A model generated the notes under the pieces. That model was not told the DNA's origin. It saw nothing but the letters and a program-made list of their open reading frames with translations, and did not search any database. A stretch of DNA of 64,000 bases, from positions 1 to 64,000 of the forward strand of contig NZ_JFJZ01000008.1 of assembly GCF_002115825.1 (NCBI RefSeq), given 5' to 3'. Below are positions 45,958 through 55,179 of this stretch, piece after piece; within the stretch, counting starts at the first letter, position 1; the number at the start of each line of letters is the position of its first letter. This DNA is from Thalassospira sp. MCCC 1A01428 (GTDB taxonomy: Bacteria > Pseudomonadota > Alphaproteobacteria > Rhodospirillales > Thalassospiraceae). The translations under genes and the position numbers were made by a program.

Positions 45958-46652
45958 ATATTTGCGGCCCATTTGATCCAGATTTTTCAGAACTTCCGGC
46001 AACGCTACCGGTGTTTCCGCTTAGCGGCGCGCTGTTACTGCCCCGCGGTCATTTACCCCTCAATATTTTCGAGCCGCGTTATCTGAACATGACCATGGAT
46101 GCCCTGGGCCGCGACCGCATGATCGGAATGGTGCAACCGCGCCATTCCGACACGCCTTCGAAAGGCAACGACAATGCCGATACATCGACTGCCGAAATGT
46201 TTGGCACCGGGTGTGTGGGCCGTATTTCTGCTTTTAGCGAAACAGATGACGGGCGTTTTCTGGTCACCCTTACCGGCGTATGCCGGTTTGATATCGCCGA
46301 AGAATTACCATTGGCCAAAGGTGGATACCGGTCCGTCCGATGTGATTATTCACGCTGGCGCGGTGATCTCGATTATAACATCCAGTCGATGGACCAGCCC
46401 CTGAACCGATCACGTTTGCGCCGTGCGCTGGACGCCTATTTTGCCCACCATTCCCTGCGGTCGTGCTGGGATACCATCAGCGATACCGACGATGAAATGC
46501 TGGTCACCGCCATCGCCATGGGCTGCCAGCTTGATCCGCTGGAAAAACAGGCTTTGCTGGAATGTCCAAGTCTGTATGATCGTGGCGACATGCTGACAAC
46601 CTTGCTGGAAATGGCATGTCACCCGCAAACAAACAAGGCTGCCAGCAACTAG
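45954..46652 (+). CDS. LON substrate-binding-domain protein
   Basis: A 232-residue protein consisting of the LON N-terminal (ASCH/PUA-like) domain without protease or ATPase parts. The opening LPVFPLSGALLLPRGHLPLNIFEPRYL is the family hallmark. Its biochemical role is not established. It overlaps the thioredoxin-TPR gene by four bases (ATGA). The upstream frame extension to 45891 is not used because of this overlap. Confidence 0.88.
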   Translation: MNICGPFDPDFSELPATLPVFPLSGALLLPRGHLPLNIFEPRYLNMTMDALGRDRMIGMVQPRHSDTPSKGNDNADTSTAEMFGTGCVGRISAFSETDDGRFLVTLTGVCRFDIAEELPLAKGGYRSVRCDYSRWRGDLDYNIQSMDQPLNRSRLRRALDAYFAHHSLRSCWDTISDTDDEMLVTAIAMGCQLDPLEKQALLECPSLYDRGDMLTTLLEMACHPQTNKAASN

Positions 46653-46741
46653 GGTTTATCTCTGGGCCAAAACAGACGCGAATGGATGCTTCATAACCTC
46701 TGGTGTGTGAATGCATTTTGCAAAGACAAGGCAAACTTAAC

Positions 46742-46933
46742 ATGACGACCGCAAATCACAGCCCGGTTGATCCGAAACTTCTGGAAATTCTGGTATGTCC
46801 GGTAACCAAGGATACACTGGAATATGACCGCGAAAACCGCGAACTGATCAGCCGCAAGGCCGGTCTTGCCTATCCGATCCGTGATGGCATTCCCATCATG
46901 CTGCCCGACGAAGCCCGCGTCATCGAAGACTGA
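46742..46933 (+). CDS. Trm112/YcaR-family (UPF0434) small protein
   Basis: A 63-residue protein: [17 protein letters not shown], then [25 protein letters not shown]. This is the bacterial Trm112-like family, related to the eukaryotic activator of methyltransferases. Only one Cys remains of the usual zinc site, as is normal in this branch. ATG at 46742 follows AAGGC. It lies between the LON-domain and DUF971 genes. Confidence 0.9.
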   Translation: MTTANHSPVDPKLLEILVCPVTKDTLEYDRENRELISRKAGLAYPIRDGIPIMLPDEARVIED

Positions 46934-46946
46934 CAGGCTTGCAATC

Positions 46947-47336
46947 ATGACCGGCAATGCTTTCACGCCAAATCACATCCCGGTCGAGATAAATTATCTC
47001 AAAGATGACCGTATACTGGAAATTATCTGGGACGATGACCAGAACACCCGCCTGAGTGCGGAGCTTTTGCGCATCGAAAGCCCGTCTGCCGAAGTACAGG
47101 GACATCACCCATCTGAAAAACGGATTATTTCCGGCAGAAAACATGTCGGGATTATTAATATCGAGCCTGTTGGCCAATACGCGATACAAATCACGTTTGA
47201 TGACCTGCATGACAGCGGCATTTACAGTTGGCACTACCTGCGCGAATTGCACGAAAACCAGGACAAGCTCTGGCAGGATTACGAACAGGCCCTAAAAGAT
47301 CGCGGGCTATCTCGTGAACCACGCAAGCCGGCCTGA
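46947..47336 (+). CDS. DUF971 protein
   Basis: A 129-residue protein of DUF971, the domain also found at the N-terminus of gamma-butyrobetaine hydroxylase. Typical blocks are LEIIWDDDQNTRLSAELLR, ISGRKHVGIINIEPVGQYAIQITFDDLHDSGIYSW and LRELHENQDKLW. It has been linked in some organisms to iron-sulphur or Mrp/ApbC-type proteins, but no function is assigned here. ATG at 46947 is 13 bases after the Trm112 stop. A bidirectional terminator follows. Confidence 0.88.
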   Translation: MTGNAFTPNHIPVEINYLKDDRILEIIWDDDQNTRLSAELLRIESPSAEVQGHHPSEKRIISGRKHVGIINIEPVGQYAIQITFDDLHDSGIYSWHYLRELHENQDKLWQDYEQALKDRGLSREPRKPA

Positions 47337-47486
47337 ACCCGCACCAGCCCTCGCCACGGCATAAAGCACGCAAGCAGGGCTGTGAGGTAAGAGCCGTCCT
47401 CCGCCCTCAATGCGTTGAACAACACCATCCTGCCAAATTGCACACCATCCGGGCATCTTCGCGCTCCTGGCGACCACACACAAAAA

Positions 47487-47518
47487 GACCGCCGCAGAGG
47501 ACTGCGACGGTCTTTTTT
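47487..47518. terminator. Bidirectional terminator between DUF971 and ompW
   Basis: AGACCGCCGCAG pairs with CTGCGACGGTCT (one mismatch), with an A-run on the left and six T on the right, serving both convergent genes. Confidence 0.85.
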
Positions 47519-47541
47519 GCTTTTGTCCCCGAAAGAACAGA

Positions 47542-48207
47542 TTAGAAGCGGTAACCGATACCAACACCGAACAGCCACGGATCAAGATCCGCATCGGCTT
47601 TGTACGTGGTGCCGCCAACATTGGTGGTCACATCGGTGTTGAGGAAGATTTTCTTCACATCAACGTTCAAAGACCACGGGCCGGAAATTGCATAGTCAAA
47701 ACCAGCCTGGAAGGCGAGACCGAAGCCATTTTCATAATTGATTGACTGCGCATCACCTGATTTTTCATCATAGAAAAATGTGTAGTTCACACCTGCGCCA
47801 ATATACGGGCTGAAACGCTGTTTGGTCAGGAAGTGATACTGGGCAGTCAAAGTAGGCGGCAACAGGCGAACACTGCCCAAATCGACTTCGGCAGCACCGG
47901 TGTTCCACTTTACATCATGCTTGGACGTACCAGCGATCAACTCAAGTGCGATATTGTCGGTGATGAAATAAGAAAAATCGAGTTCCGGAATAACATCGTT
48001 ATCCACTTTACCTTCGCCCGGCAGAGTGTTGCTTTTGATGTCCTCATCAGGAACGACACTTACTACGCGGCCACGGATCAGGATGTCACCTGCCGATTTG
48101 CCCTTGAAGCCCATATCTTCGGCCGAAGCCGGAGCAATTGAAGCAGCAGCAGCCGCAACCAGAATAGCAACTGCACCGGCAGCTTTAAGAGTATTGATCA
48201 GTCGCAT
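47542..48207 (-). CDS. ompW: OmpW-family outer-membrane beta-barrel protein
   Basis: A 221-residue protein with a signal peptide (about 1-29, cleavage near PASA/ED). Eight alternating strands follow and the last residue is Phe, as outer-membrane barrels require. Typical blocks are GDILIRGRVVSVVPDE, PELDFSYFITDNIALELIAG, LPPTLTAQYHF and PYIGAGVNYTFFYDE. OmpW proteins are thought to pass small hydrophobic compounds and respond to salt, iron or oxygen. The upstream region contains a hexanucleotide repeat about 330 bases away. Start is ATG at 48207. Confidence 0.93.
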   Translation of the reverse strand: MRLINTLKAAGAVAILVAAAAASIAPASAEDMGFKGKSAGDILIRGRVVSVVPDEDIKSNTLPGEGKVDNDVIPELDFSYFITDNIALELIAGTSKHDVKWNTGAAEVDLGSVRLLPPTLTAQYHFLTKQRFSPYIGAGVNYTFFYDEKSGDAQSINYENGFGLAFQAGFDYAISGPWSLNVDVKKIFLNTDVTTNVGGTTYKADADLDPWLFGVGIGYRF

Positions 48208-48654
48208 AATACGGACTCCCCTTCGTCAAAGAATTGATCGAGGCGGAGCATCGTGCAATTGGCGTGCGAATAGCTTGACCCACATCAAGAAAACAACACG
48301 AAATCAAGTGTCTTTTAGAATGGTTTTTAACTATGCGCGTGTCATACGAATTTCAGGGCACTTTTTTAGCCGGAAAAATGTGATTTGATGCAACAATTCC
48401 GGAAAATATCCTGTTTTCGAAAAATATAGCGAGTCGACTGGCGCCGATTTAACGACTCGCACTGACCGCTATTCATTACCGGAATCATATTAGTGTGGCC
48501 CTGATCAATCCGGTAGCGAGCAGCACAACGAAGGTAAAGGTAAAGGTAAAGGTAAAGGTAAAGGTAAAGGTAAACGTGCACTTTCTAAAACCAGGACAAA
48601 CCGGTTTTGAACAAGCCATAATCACATAAATCCAGTGCCGCGAGAAATTTGGCC
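48208..48654. other. Gap between ompW and the UbiH-type gene
   Basis: Contains the ompW promoter region, A/T-rich and without a clear box, and the (GGTAAA)7 tract at 48533-48574. A weak inverted repeat AAAACC/GGTTTT near 48585-48612 may end the UbiH-type transcript. A 71-codon open frame crossing the repeat (minus) is a repeat artefact. Confidence 0.55.
48533..48574. repeat. (GGTAAA)7 hexanucleotide tandem repeat
   Basis: Seven exact copies of GGTAAA, flanked by CGAA and CGTGC. It lies upstream of ompW and downstream of the UbiH-type gene. Copy number of such tracts changes by slippage; six-base steps leave reading frames intact but would alter spacing in a promoter or untranslated region. 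Confidence 0.95.
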
Positions 48655-49878
48655 CTAGATAGATTTACCCTGCATTAGCAGCGGCAAAGTCCCCGCATAG
48701 CCCATTGCATGAGACATAAAGGTACGTTTCAACGCCGGAATTTTTTGCACAACGGCCAGTCCTGCATCCCGCGCCAGCCGAACCGGGGCAATATCATTCG
48801 AAAATAGCCGATTGGTCGCATCGGTAACCCCAAGCATCACCGTATTATCAAAACGGCGCCATTGCTCGTATTCTGCCAACACATCCTGCATGCCAATATC
48901 GCGCCCCAACCGCCGGGCATTGATCAGGATTTCGGCCAAAGCCGCCACATCGCGAATCCCCATATTCAGCCCTTGCCCCGCAATCGGGTGCATTCCGTGC
49001 GCGGCATCGCCAATCAGGGCCAAACGGGCATCACTATAATGATAGGCATGTTGCAATCCCAGCGGATAACAAAACCGCGGACCAATCACTTCAAGATCAC
49101 CCAGATATCCGTCAAAACGCTGATAGAGCTCATCCAGAAAGACTTCATCACTTTGCCCGACCAGATAATTGGCGATTGCTGTGCTTTCGGTCCACACAAT
49201 GGATGACCGGTTTTCAGTCATTGGCAAAATGGCAAACGGGCCTGCGGGCAAAAAATGCTCAACCGCAACACCTTCATGTGGGCGTTCATGCTTTACTGTA
49301 CAGACAATCGCACTTTGATTGTACTGCCACTGATAGGTTTTAATGCCAGCCCATTTGCGCAACGGCGACCCCCGGCCTTCGGCACCAATCGCCAACGGCG
49401 CATGTACAACGCAGCCATTGTCCAGGGTTAAAACCATACTGGCACTATCGCGGGTAATTTCCGTGACCGATGCGGGTGCCATCAGCGTCACAAGATCATT
49501 TTCATTCATTGCCCGGTACAGCGCCTGGCGCGTAACCCGGTTTTCAACAATATAACCCAGTGCTTCCGTTCCCACATCACGATGATCGTAATGCAGGTAA
49601 AGCGGGCTTTTGCCATCGGCAATGCGAATATCCGAAATCGGCTCGGCATCGGCTTTCATATATTGCCATACACCGGTAACATCGAGCACCGCACGCGATG
49701 CCGCAGCAATGGCACAGGTACGACCATCATGGTTGGCCCCCAGCAATATTTGCGGATCTTCCCGGTCAATAACAACACTGCGCAATCCACCATGCGCCAA
49801 AGCCATTGCCATGCTGGCCCCTGCCAGGCCACCCCCCAGAATAATCACATCAAAATGAAGGACATCATTCGTCGTCAT
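48655..49878 (-). CDS. UbiH/UbiF/COQ6-family FAD-dependent hydroxylase
   Basis: A 407-residue flavin monooxygenase. The FAD-binding GGGLAGASMAMALA motif lies at the N-terminus, the second FAD motif is GDAAHGMHPIAGQGLNMGIRDV, and GEGRGSPLRKW is the middle DG block. These enzymes hydroxylate the ubiquinone ring at the membrane, using NAD(P)H and oxygen. Which ring position is unclear, so no symbol is given. ATG at 49878 is chosen because the FAD motif begins shortly after it; the frame extends to 49938. Confidence 0.88.
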   Translation of the reverse strand: MTTNDVLHFDVIILGGGLAGASMAMALAHGGLRSVVIDREDPQILLGANHDGRTCAIAAASRAVLDVTGVWQYMKADAEPISDIRIADGKSPLYLHYDHRDVGTEALGYIVENRVTRQALYRAMNENDLVTLMAPASVTEITRDSASMVLTLDNGCVVHAPLAIGAEGRGSPLRKWAGIKTYQWQYNQSAIVCTVKHERPHEGVAVEHFLPAGPFAILPMTENRSSIVWTESTAIANYLVGQSDEVFLDELYQRFDGYLGDLEVIGPRFCYPLGLQHAYHYSDARLALIGDAAHGMHPIAGQGLNMGIRDVAALAEILINARRLGRDIGMQDVLAEYEQWRRFDNTVMLGVTDATNRLFSNDIAPVRLARDAGLAVVQKIPALKRTFMSHAMGYAGTLPLLMQGKSI

Positions 49879-50782
<904 letters not shown>

Positions 50783-50805
50783 GCCCGGAGACAAGGGGAG
50801 ACATT

Positions 50806-52149
50806 ATGAAAATCTCGATGAAGAATACCGGCCTTGCCGGGCTAATTGGGGCAGCCACACTGGCGATGATCGAACCGGCCTCTGCACAGGATGCAGCCGC
50901 CGCTTCCGGGGTTTCGGCAGAAACCGGTTACATTTTCAACACCTTCAGCTTTCTGATCCACGGCGCGCTCGTGATGTGGATGGCTGCCGGTTTCGCCATG
51001 CTCGAAGCTGGCCTGGTTCGCTCCAAAAACGTTGCCACCATTCTGCTTAAAAACGTTGCCCTGTTTGCGGCAGCGGGCATCATGTATTACCTCGTCGGCT
51101 ACAACCTGATGTATGCCGGTGTTGATGGCGGCTGGATTGGCAGCTTTGGCATCTGGGGCGCAGATGACGCCGCAGCCCTTGCTGGCGATTATTCTGCCGG
51201 TTATGCATCCACCTCTGACTGGTTCTTCCAGATGGTGTTTGTGGCAACTGCTGCTTCTGTTGTTTCAGGCACGGTTGCCGAGCGCATCAAACTGTGGCCT
51301 TTCATGATCTTCACCGTTGTCCTGACCTCGGTCCTTTATCCGATCACGGGTTCATGGCAGTGGGGCGGCGGCTGGCTGGCCGAAATGGGCTTCTATGACT
51401 TCGCCGGTTCAACCCTTGTTCACTCTGTCGGCGGCTGGGCAGCCCTTACCGGTGCCATCATCCTTGGCGCACGTAAAGGCAAGTTCGGTGCAGACGGTTC
51501 GGTTCACCCGATGCCGGGTTCCAACCTGACCCTGGCCACCATCGGTACCATGATCCTGTGGCTCGGCTGGTTCGGCTTCAATGGCGGCTCGCAGCTTGCC
51601 ATGAGCACCGCTGGCGACGTTATTGCCATTGCCAACATCTATGCCAACACCTCGATGGCAGCTGCTGGTGGCGTGATCGCAGCCATGATCCTGACCCAGA
51701 TCCTCTACAAAAAAGTCGACCTGACCATGGCCCTTAACGGTGCTTTGGCTGGCCTGGTGTCGATCACTGCCGGTCCGGACACCCCGTCCATCGGTGCAGC
51801 GATCATCATCGGTGCCATTGGCGGCATCCTGGTTGTCATCGCCGTTCCGCTGGTTGACAAATGCAAAATCGACGACGTTGTCGGTGCTGTGTCTGTTCAC
51901 CTTGTTTGCGGTATCTGGGGCACCCTGGCTGTTCCGATCACCAATGCCGACGTTTCCTTCGGTGTCCAGCTGACCGGCGTAGTCGCCATCGGCGCCTTCA
52001 CCCTGGTAACCTCGGCCATTGTCTGGCTGGTTCTTAAATTTACCGTCGGCCTCCGCCTGTCGGAAGAAGACGAAGCATTGGGTACCGATGCTGCAGAACT
52101 GGGCCTCGAAGCCTATCCGGAATTCGGTAAAGGTTCGCAGCGCTTCTAA
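50806..52149 (+). CDS. amtB: Ammonium transporter AmtB
   Basis: A 447-residue inner-membrane transporter with a cleavable signal peptide (about 1-28) and about eleven helices. The twin histidines of the pore are His206 (STLVHSVGG) and His365 (AVSVHLVCG). The gate phenylalanine block is DWFFQMVFVATA. It is linked to glnK, which blocks it when nitrogen is plentiful. It follows glnK by 23 bases and ends at a terminator. Start is ATG at 50806 with a GGGGAG site. Confidence 0.95.
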   Translation: MKISMKNTGLAGLIGAATLAMIEPASAQDAAAASGVSAETGYIFNTFSFLIHGALVMWMAAGFAMLEAGLVRSKNVATILLKNVALFAAAGIMYYLVGYNLMYAGVDGGWIGSFGIWGADDAAALAGDYSAGYASTSDWFFQMVFVATAASVVSGTVAERIKLWPFMIFTVVLTSVLYPITGSWQWGGGWLAEMGFYDFAGSTLVHSVGGWAALTGAIILGARKGKFGADGSVHPMPGSNLTLATIGTMILWLGWFGFNGGSQLAMSTAGDVIAIANIYANTSMAAAGGVIAAMILTQILYKKVDLTMALNGALAGLVSITAGPDTPSIGAAIIIGAIGGILVVIAVPLVDKCKIDDVVGAVSVHLVCGIWGTLAVPITNADVSFGVQLTGVVAIGAFTLVTSAIVWLVLKFTVGLRLSEEDEALGTDAAELGLEAYPEFGKGSQRF

Positions 52150-52208
52150 GATGCCCTGCACAACAATTTCCTGACGGATGCTAACGCATCCTACCTGTCA
52201 GACCAACT

Positions 52209-52239
52209 GACCCGCCCTTGTGGCGGGTCTTTTCTTTTT
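52209..52239 (+). terminator. Terminator after amtB
   Basis: GACCCGCC-CTTGT-GGCGGGTC followed by TTTTCTTTTT, 60 bases after the stop codon. Confidence 0.9.
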
Positions 52240-52380
52240 GTGCTGCCTTTTTAAGCAACCATTTGGTCACTTGGCAGGCATACCCGCAAAACAGCAAAAG
52301 CACACCAGACATTGCCATTAAGCACATGAACGCCATCAACCTTCTGTTTTTTAACGAATTTTCCAGGCAAACAATGGTGT

Positions 52381-52396
52381 TGGCACAGATATTGAT
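52381..52396 (+). promoter_or_regulatory. Sigma-54-type promoter candidate for the second amt gene
   Basis: TGGCACAGATATTGAT keeps TGGCAC and TTG at the same spacing as in the glnK promoter; the final GC is GA here. It lies about 52 bases before the start codon at 52448. Confidence 0.6.
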
Positions 52397-52447
52397 CTGG
52401 GCCGCCCACCAAGAGGAAACGTTACAAACAAAAACAGAGGTCGTCTC

Positions 52448-53686
52448 ATGGAGGCTTTTCAAACTGCCTCGGACGTATTTTTTGTGCTGATGGGGGCCAT
52501 TATGGTCCTTGCCATGCACGCCGGTTTCGCCTTTCTCGAAGTCGGAACCGTTCGAAAAAAGAACCAGGTTAATGCCCTGGTTAAAATCATCGTTGATTTT
52601 GCCGTCTCAACCATTGCCTATTTTTTCATCGGTTATGCTGTGGCCTACGGTGTATTTTTTTTCAGCAATGCCAATGTGTTACGTGGGGCCGAACTTGTAA
52701 ACGGCCAACATGCCTTTGCCAGCAGTGGCTTTGATCTGGTTAAATTTTTCTTTTTGCTGACATTTGCCGCCGCCATCCCGGCCATTATTTCGGGTGGCAT
52801 TGCCGAACGGGCCAAATTCTGGCCACAGCTGATTGCCACCGCCGTTCTGGTCGGTGTGTTTTACCCGCTGTTTGAAGGCATTGTCTGGAACGGTAATTTT
52901 GGCATTCAGAATGCTATTACCAACATTTTCGGCGCACCATTTCATGATTTTGCCGGGTCAATTGTGGTTCATGCCGTTGGTGGCTGGATCGCCCTTGGTG
53001 CAGTCGTTCACTTGGGCGTTCGCAAAGGCCGCTATACCAAAACCGGCGGACTGGTGGGTATTCCACCGTCCAACATCCCTTTTCTCGCCCTGGGGTCGTG
53101 GGTATTATGTGTGGGGTGGTTTGGCTTTAATGTCATGTCTGCACAATCGGTTAGCGGCATTACCGGGCTGGTCGCGGTTAATTCGCTCATGGCGATGGTT
53201 GGCGGCATTTTAACCGCGCTGATCGCCGGGCGTAACGACCCCGGCTTTGTCCATAACGGTGCGCTGGCCGGGCTGGTCGCGGTATGTGCCGGGTCCGATG
53301 TCATGCATCCCATTGGCGCGCTGATCACCGGCGGGCTGGCCGGTTTTCTGTTTGTCTGGGCGTTTGAAAAATGCCAGGCAAAATGGAAAATTGATGATGT
53401 TTTGGGCGTTTGGCCCCTGCATGGCATGTGCGGTTTAATGGGCGGCATAGCTTGCGGTGTTTTTGGCCTGTCGGCACTTGGCGGCGTTGGCGGGGTATCG
53501 TTTGGTGCGCAGCTTGTCGGTTCGATCGGCGGCGCGGCCTATGCCGCGATTGCCGGATTCGTGGTTTATGGCGTTTTGAAAAACACAATCGGTATCCGCC
53601 TTGATTCCGAAGCAGAATATTATGGTGCCGATCTGTCGATCCATAAAATCACCGCCTATCCCGAGGATGATGTAAAGGCAAGCTAG
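52448..53686 (+). CDS. Second ammonium transporter (Amt family)
   Basis: A 412-residue Amt protein with no signal peptide, so the first helix is retained. It is clearly different in sequence from the AmtB 300 bases upstream. Twin histidines are His175 (SIVVHAVGG) and His325 (WPLHGMCG). Other markers are HAGFAFLEVGTVRKKN and AIISGGIAERAKFWP. AGAGG precedes ATG at 52448. It has its own sigma-54-type promoter and terminator, so it is a separate nitrogen-regulated unit. Whether it transports or senses ammonium cannot be told. Confidence 0.92.
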   Translation: MEAFQTASDVFFVLMGAIMVLAMHAGFAFLEVGTVRKKNQVNALVKIIVDFAVSTIAYFFIGYAVAYGVFFFSNANVLRGAELVNGQHAFASSGFDLVKFFFLLTFAAAIPAIISGGIAERAKFWPQLIATAVLVGVFYPLFEGIVWNGNFGIQNAITNIFGAPFHDFAGSIVVHAVGGWIALGAVVHLGVRKGRYTKTGGLVGIPPSNIPFLALGSWVLCVGWFGFNVMSAQSVSGITGLVAVNSLMAMVGGILTALIAGRNDPGFVHNGALAGLVAVCAGSDVMHPIGALITGGLAGFLFVWAFEKCQAKWKIDDVLGVWPLHGMCGLMGGIACGVFGLSALGGVGGVSFGAQLVGSIGGAAYAAIAGFVVYGVLKNTIGIRLDSEAEYYGADLSIHKITAYPEDDVKAS

Positions 53687-53705
53687 GCCAAAAATATAAC
53701 AATTC

Positions 53706-53744
53706 AAAAAGCCCGGAAACCGCACGTTTCCGGGCTTTTTGCGT
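53706..53744 (+). terminator. Terminator after the second amt gene
   Basis: A 15-bp perfect stem, AAAAAGCCCGGAAAC against its complement, loop CGCAC, ending in TTTTT. It can act in both directions. Confidence 0.92.
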
Positions 53745-53938
53745 TTAAGGACACTGTCCTTTAAATCTTTCTTTGTACTTTTCCATTAGGGGTAAACTAT
53801 GTGTGCGCTCTGATTGCGTAAGATCCTGATTGCAAATCATCCTGCAAATTGGGCCATCCACGCCAATCAATCACACACAGGCAAGCTAACCCGCCAGTTT
53901 GCCAATTGGGGTCTTTTAGAAACGGAACGTCACACAAC

Positions 53939-55129
53939 ATGTTCAACCAGCGCCTGGACACTTTGCCCGATTATCCTTTTCCGCGGCTTGCCGCCCTGCT
54001 GGACGGTATTGCACCGGGCAAGGACCCGTTGGTGATGTCCATTGGCGAACCCCAGCATGAACCCCCGGCCATGATCACCGAAGCCATGATCGCCAATGCC
54101 CATTTGTGGCACAAATACCCGCCGGGGCAAGGCACGCCGGAACTGCGCGCCGCCATCAAGGGATGGCTCGATCGCCGCTATGACCTGCCCGACGACATGA
54201 TCCACCGCGACGACCACATCATTCCGGTTGCCGGTACGCGTGAAGCCCTTTATCTGATCGCTACCTGCGTTATCCCACAGGACCAACCCGGCCCCAAACC
54301 CAAGGTCCTGTTGCCCAATCCGTTTTATCAGGTCTATTGCGGCGCCGCCGTGCTTAACGATGCCGAAATGGTGCCGCTGGCCGCCACGCCGGAAACCGGT
54401 TTTTTGCCCGACCTTGATCAAATCGATGACGAAACGTTATCGGCTTGCCGCCTGTTTTTCCTGTGTTCGCCCGCCAATCCGCAAGGGGCTGTTGCCTCGC
54501 GCGAGTATCTTGAACGCATTATTGCCCTGGCACGCAAACACGATTTTGTTTTGGCGATGGATGAATGCTACGCCGACATTTACGACCGCGATGCCCCAAC
54601 CGGCGCCCTTGAAATTTGTGCCGCCCAAAACGGCAATATGGATAATGTGCTGGTGTTTCACAGCCTGTCCAAACGCTCCAGCGCGCCGGGCTTGCGGTCC
54701 GGTTTTGTCGCGGGCGATGCCAAAATCATCAAACAGTTCAACCGCCTGCGCAGCTATTGTTCGGCAACCATTCCCATGCCGATCATGGCGGCATCCACCG
54801 CCCTTTGGAATGACGATGCCCACGCCGAAGCCAACCGCGACCTGTACCGCGCCAAAATTGATATCGCCGCCGAAATTTTCGGCAACCGTTTTGGCTTTTA
54901 TCGCCCCGCGGGCGGGTTCTTTATATGGCTTGATGTGGGTGACGACGAAGCAGCCACCAAAAAAATATGGGCGGAAGAAGGGGTTAAAGTCATTCCCGGG
55001 CGTTACCTTTCGATCAACGGTCCAACGGGCGATAACCCGGGCGCACGTTTCATTCGTATTGCTTTGGTGCATGATCTTGCCACAACCCGCGACGGGCTAA
55101 GCCGGATTAACGCCGCCCTATCACGCTAA
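53939..55129 (+). CDS. dapC: DapC-like aminotransferase (succinyldiaminopimelate aminotransferase)
   Basis: A 396-residue class I PLP aminotransferase. The PLP lysine is Lys245 in FHSLSKRSSAPGLRSGFVAGD, a block typical of DapC. SPANPQGAVAS and IGEPQHEPP support the same branch. DapC converts N-succinyl-2-amino-6-ketopimelate to N-succinyl-LL-diaminopimelate, a step in lysine and peptidoglycan precursor synthesis. ATG at 53939 is used; the 30 extra upstream residues of the open frame are not family-like. It precedes ftsK by 50 bases, perhaps co-transcribed. Confidence 0.85.
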   Translation: MFNQRLDTLPDYPFPRLAALLDGIAPGKDPLVMSIGEPQHEPPAMITEAMIANAHLWHKYPPGQGTPELRAAIKGWLDRRYDLPDDMIHRDDHIIPVAGTREALYLIATCVIPQDQPGPKPKVLLPNPFYQVYCGAAVLNDAEMVPLAATPETGFLPDLDQIDDETLSACRLFFLCSPANPQGAVASREYLERIIALARKHDFVLAMDECYADIYDRDAPTGALEICAAQNGNMDNVLVFHSLSKRSSAPGLRSGFVAGDAKIIKQFNRLRSYCSATIPMPIMAASTALWNDDAHAEANRDLYRAKIDIAAEIFGNRFGFYRPAGGFFIWLDVGDDEAATKKIWAEEGVKVIPGRYLSINGPTGDNPGARFIRIALVHDLATTRDGLSRINAALSR

Positions 55130-55179
55130 CCCGGTCACGTTTCAGACAGTACGTAACAGGACTAACAACGGAAATCGGC

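Larger units (their letters stand above)
52150..52447. other. Gap between amtB and the second amt gene
   Basis: It holds the amtB terminator (52209-52239) and the sigma-54-type promoter of the second transporter gene (52381-52396). No coding frame is supported. Confidence 0.5.

Noticed and set aside
48366..48581. Open frame with Tyr-Leu repeats
   Set aside because: Created by translating the (GGTAAA)7 tract on the minus strand; no support as a gene.
51409..52161. 250-codon open frame antisense to amtB
   Set aside because: Gly/Asp/Gln-rich shadow frame produced by the codon bias of amtB.
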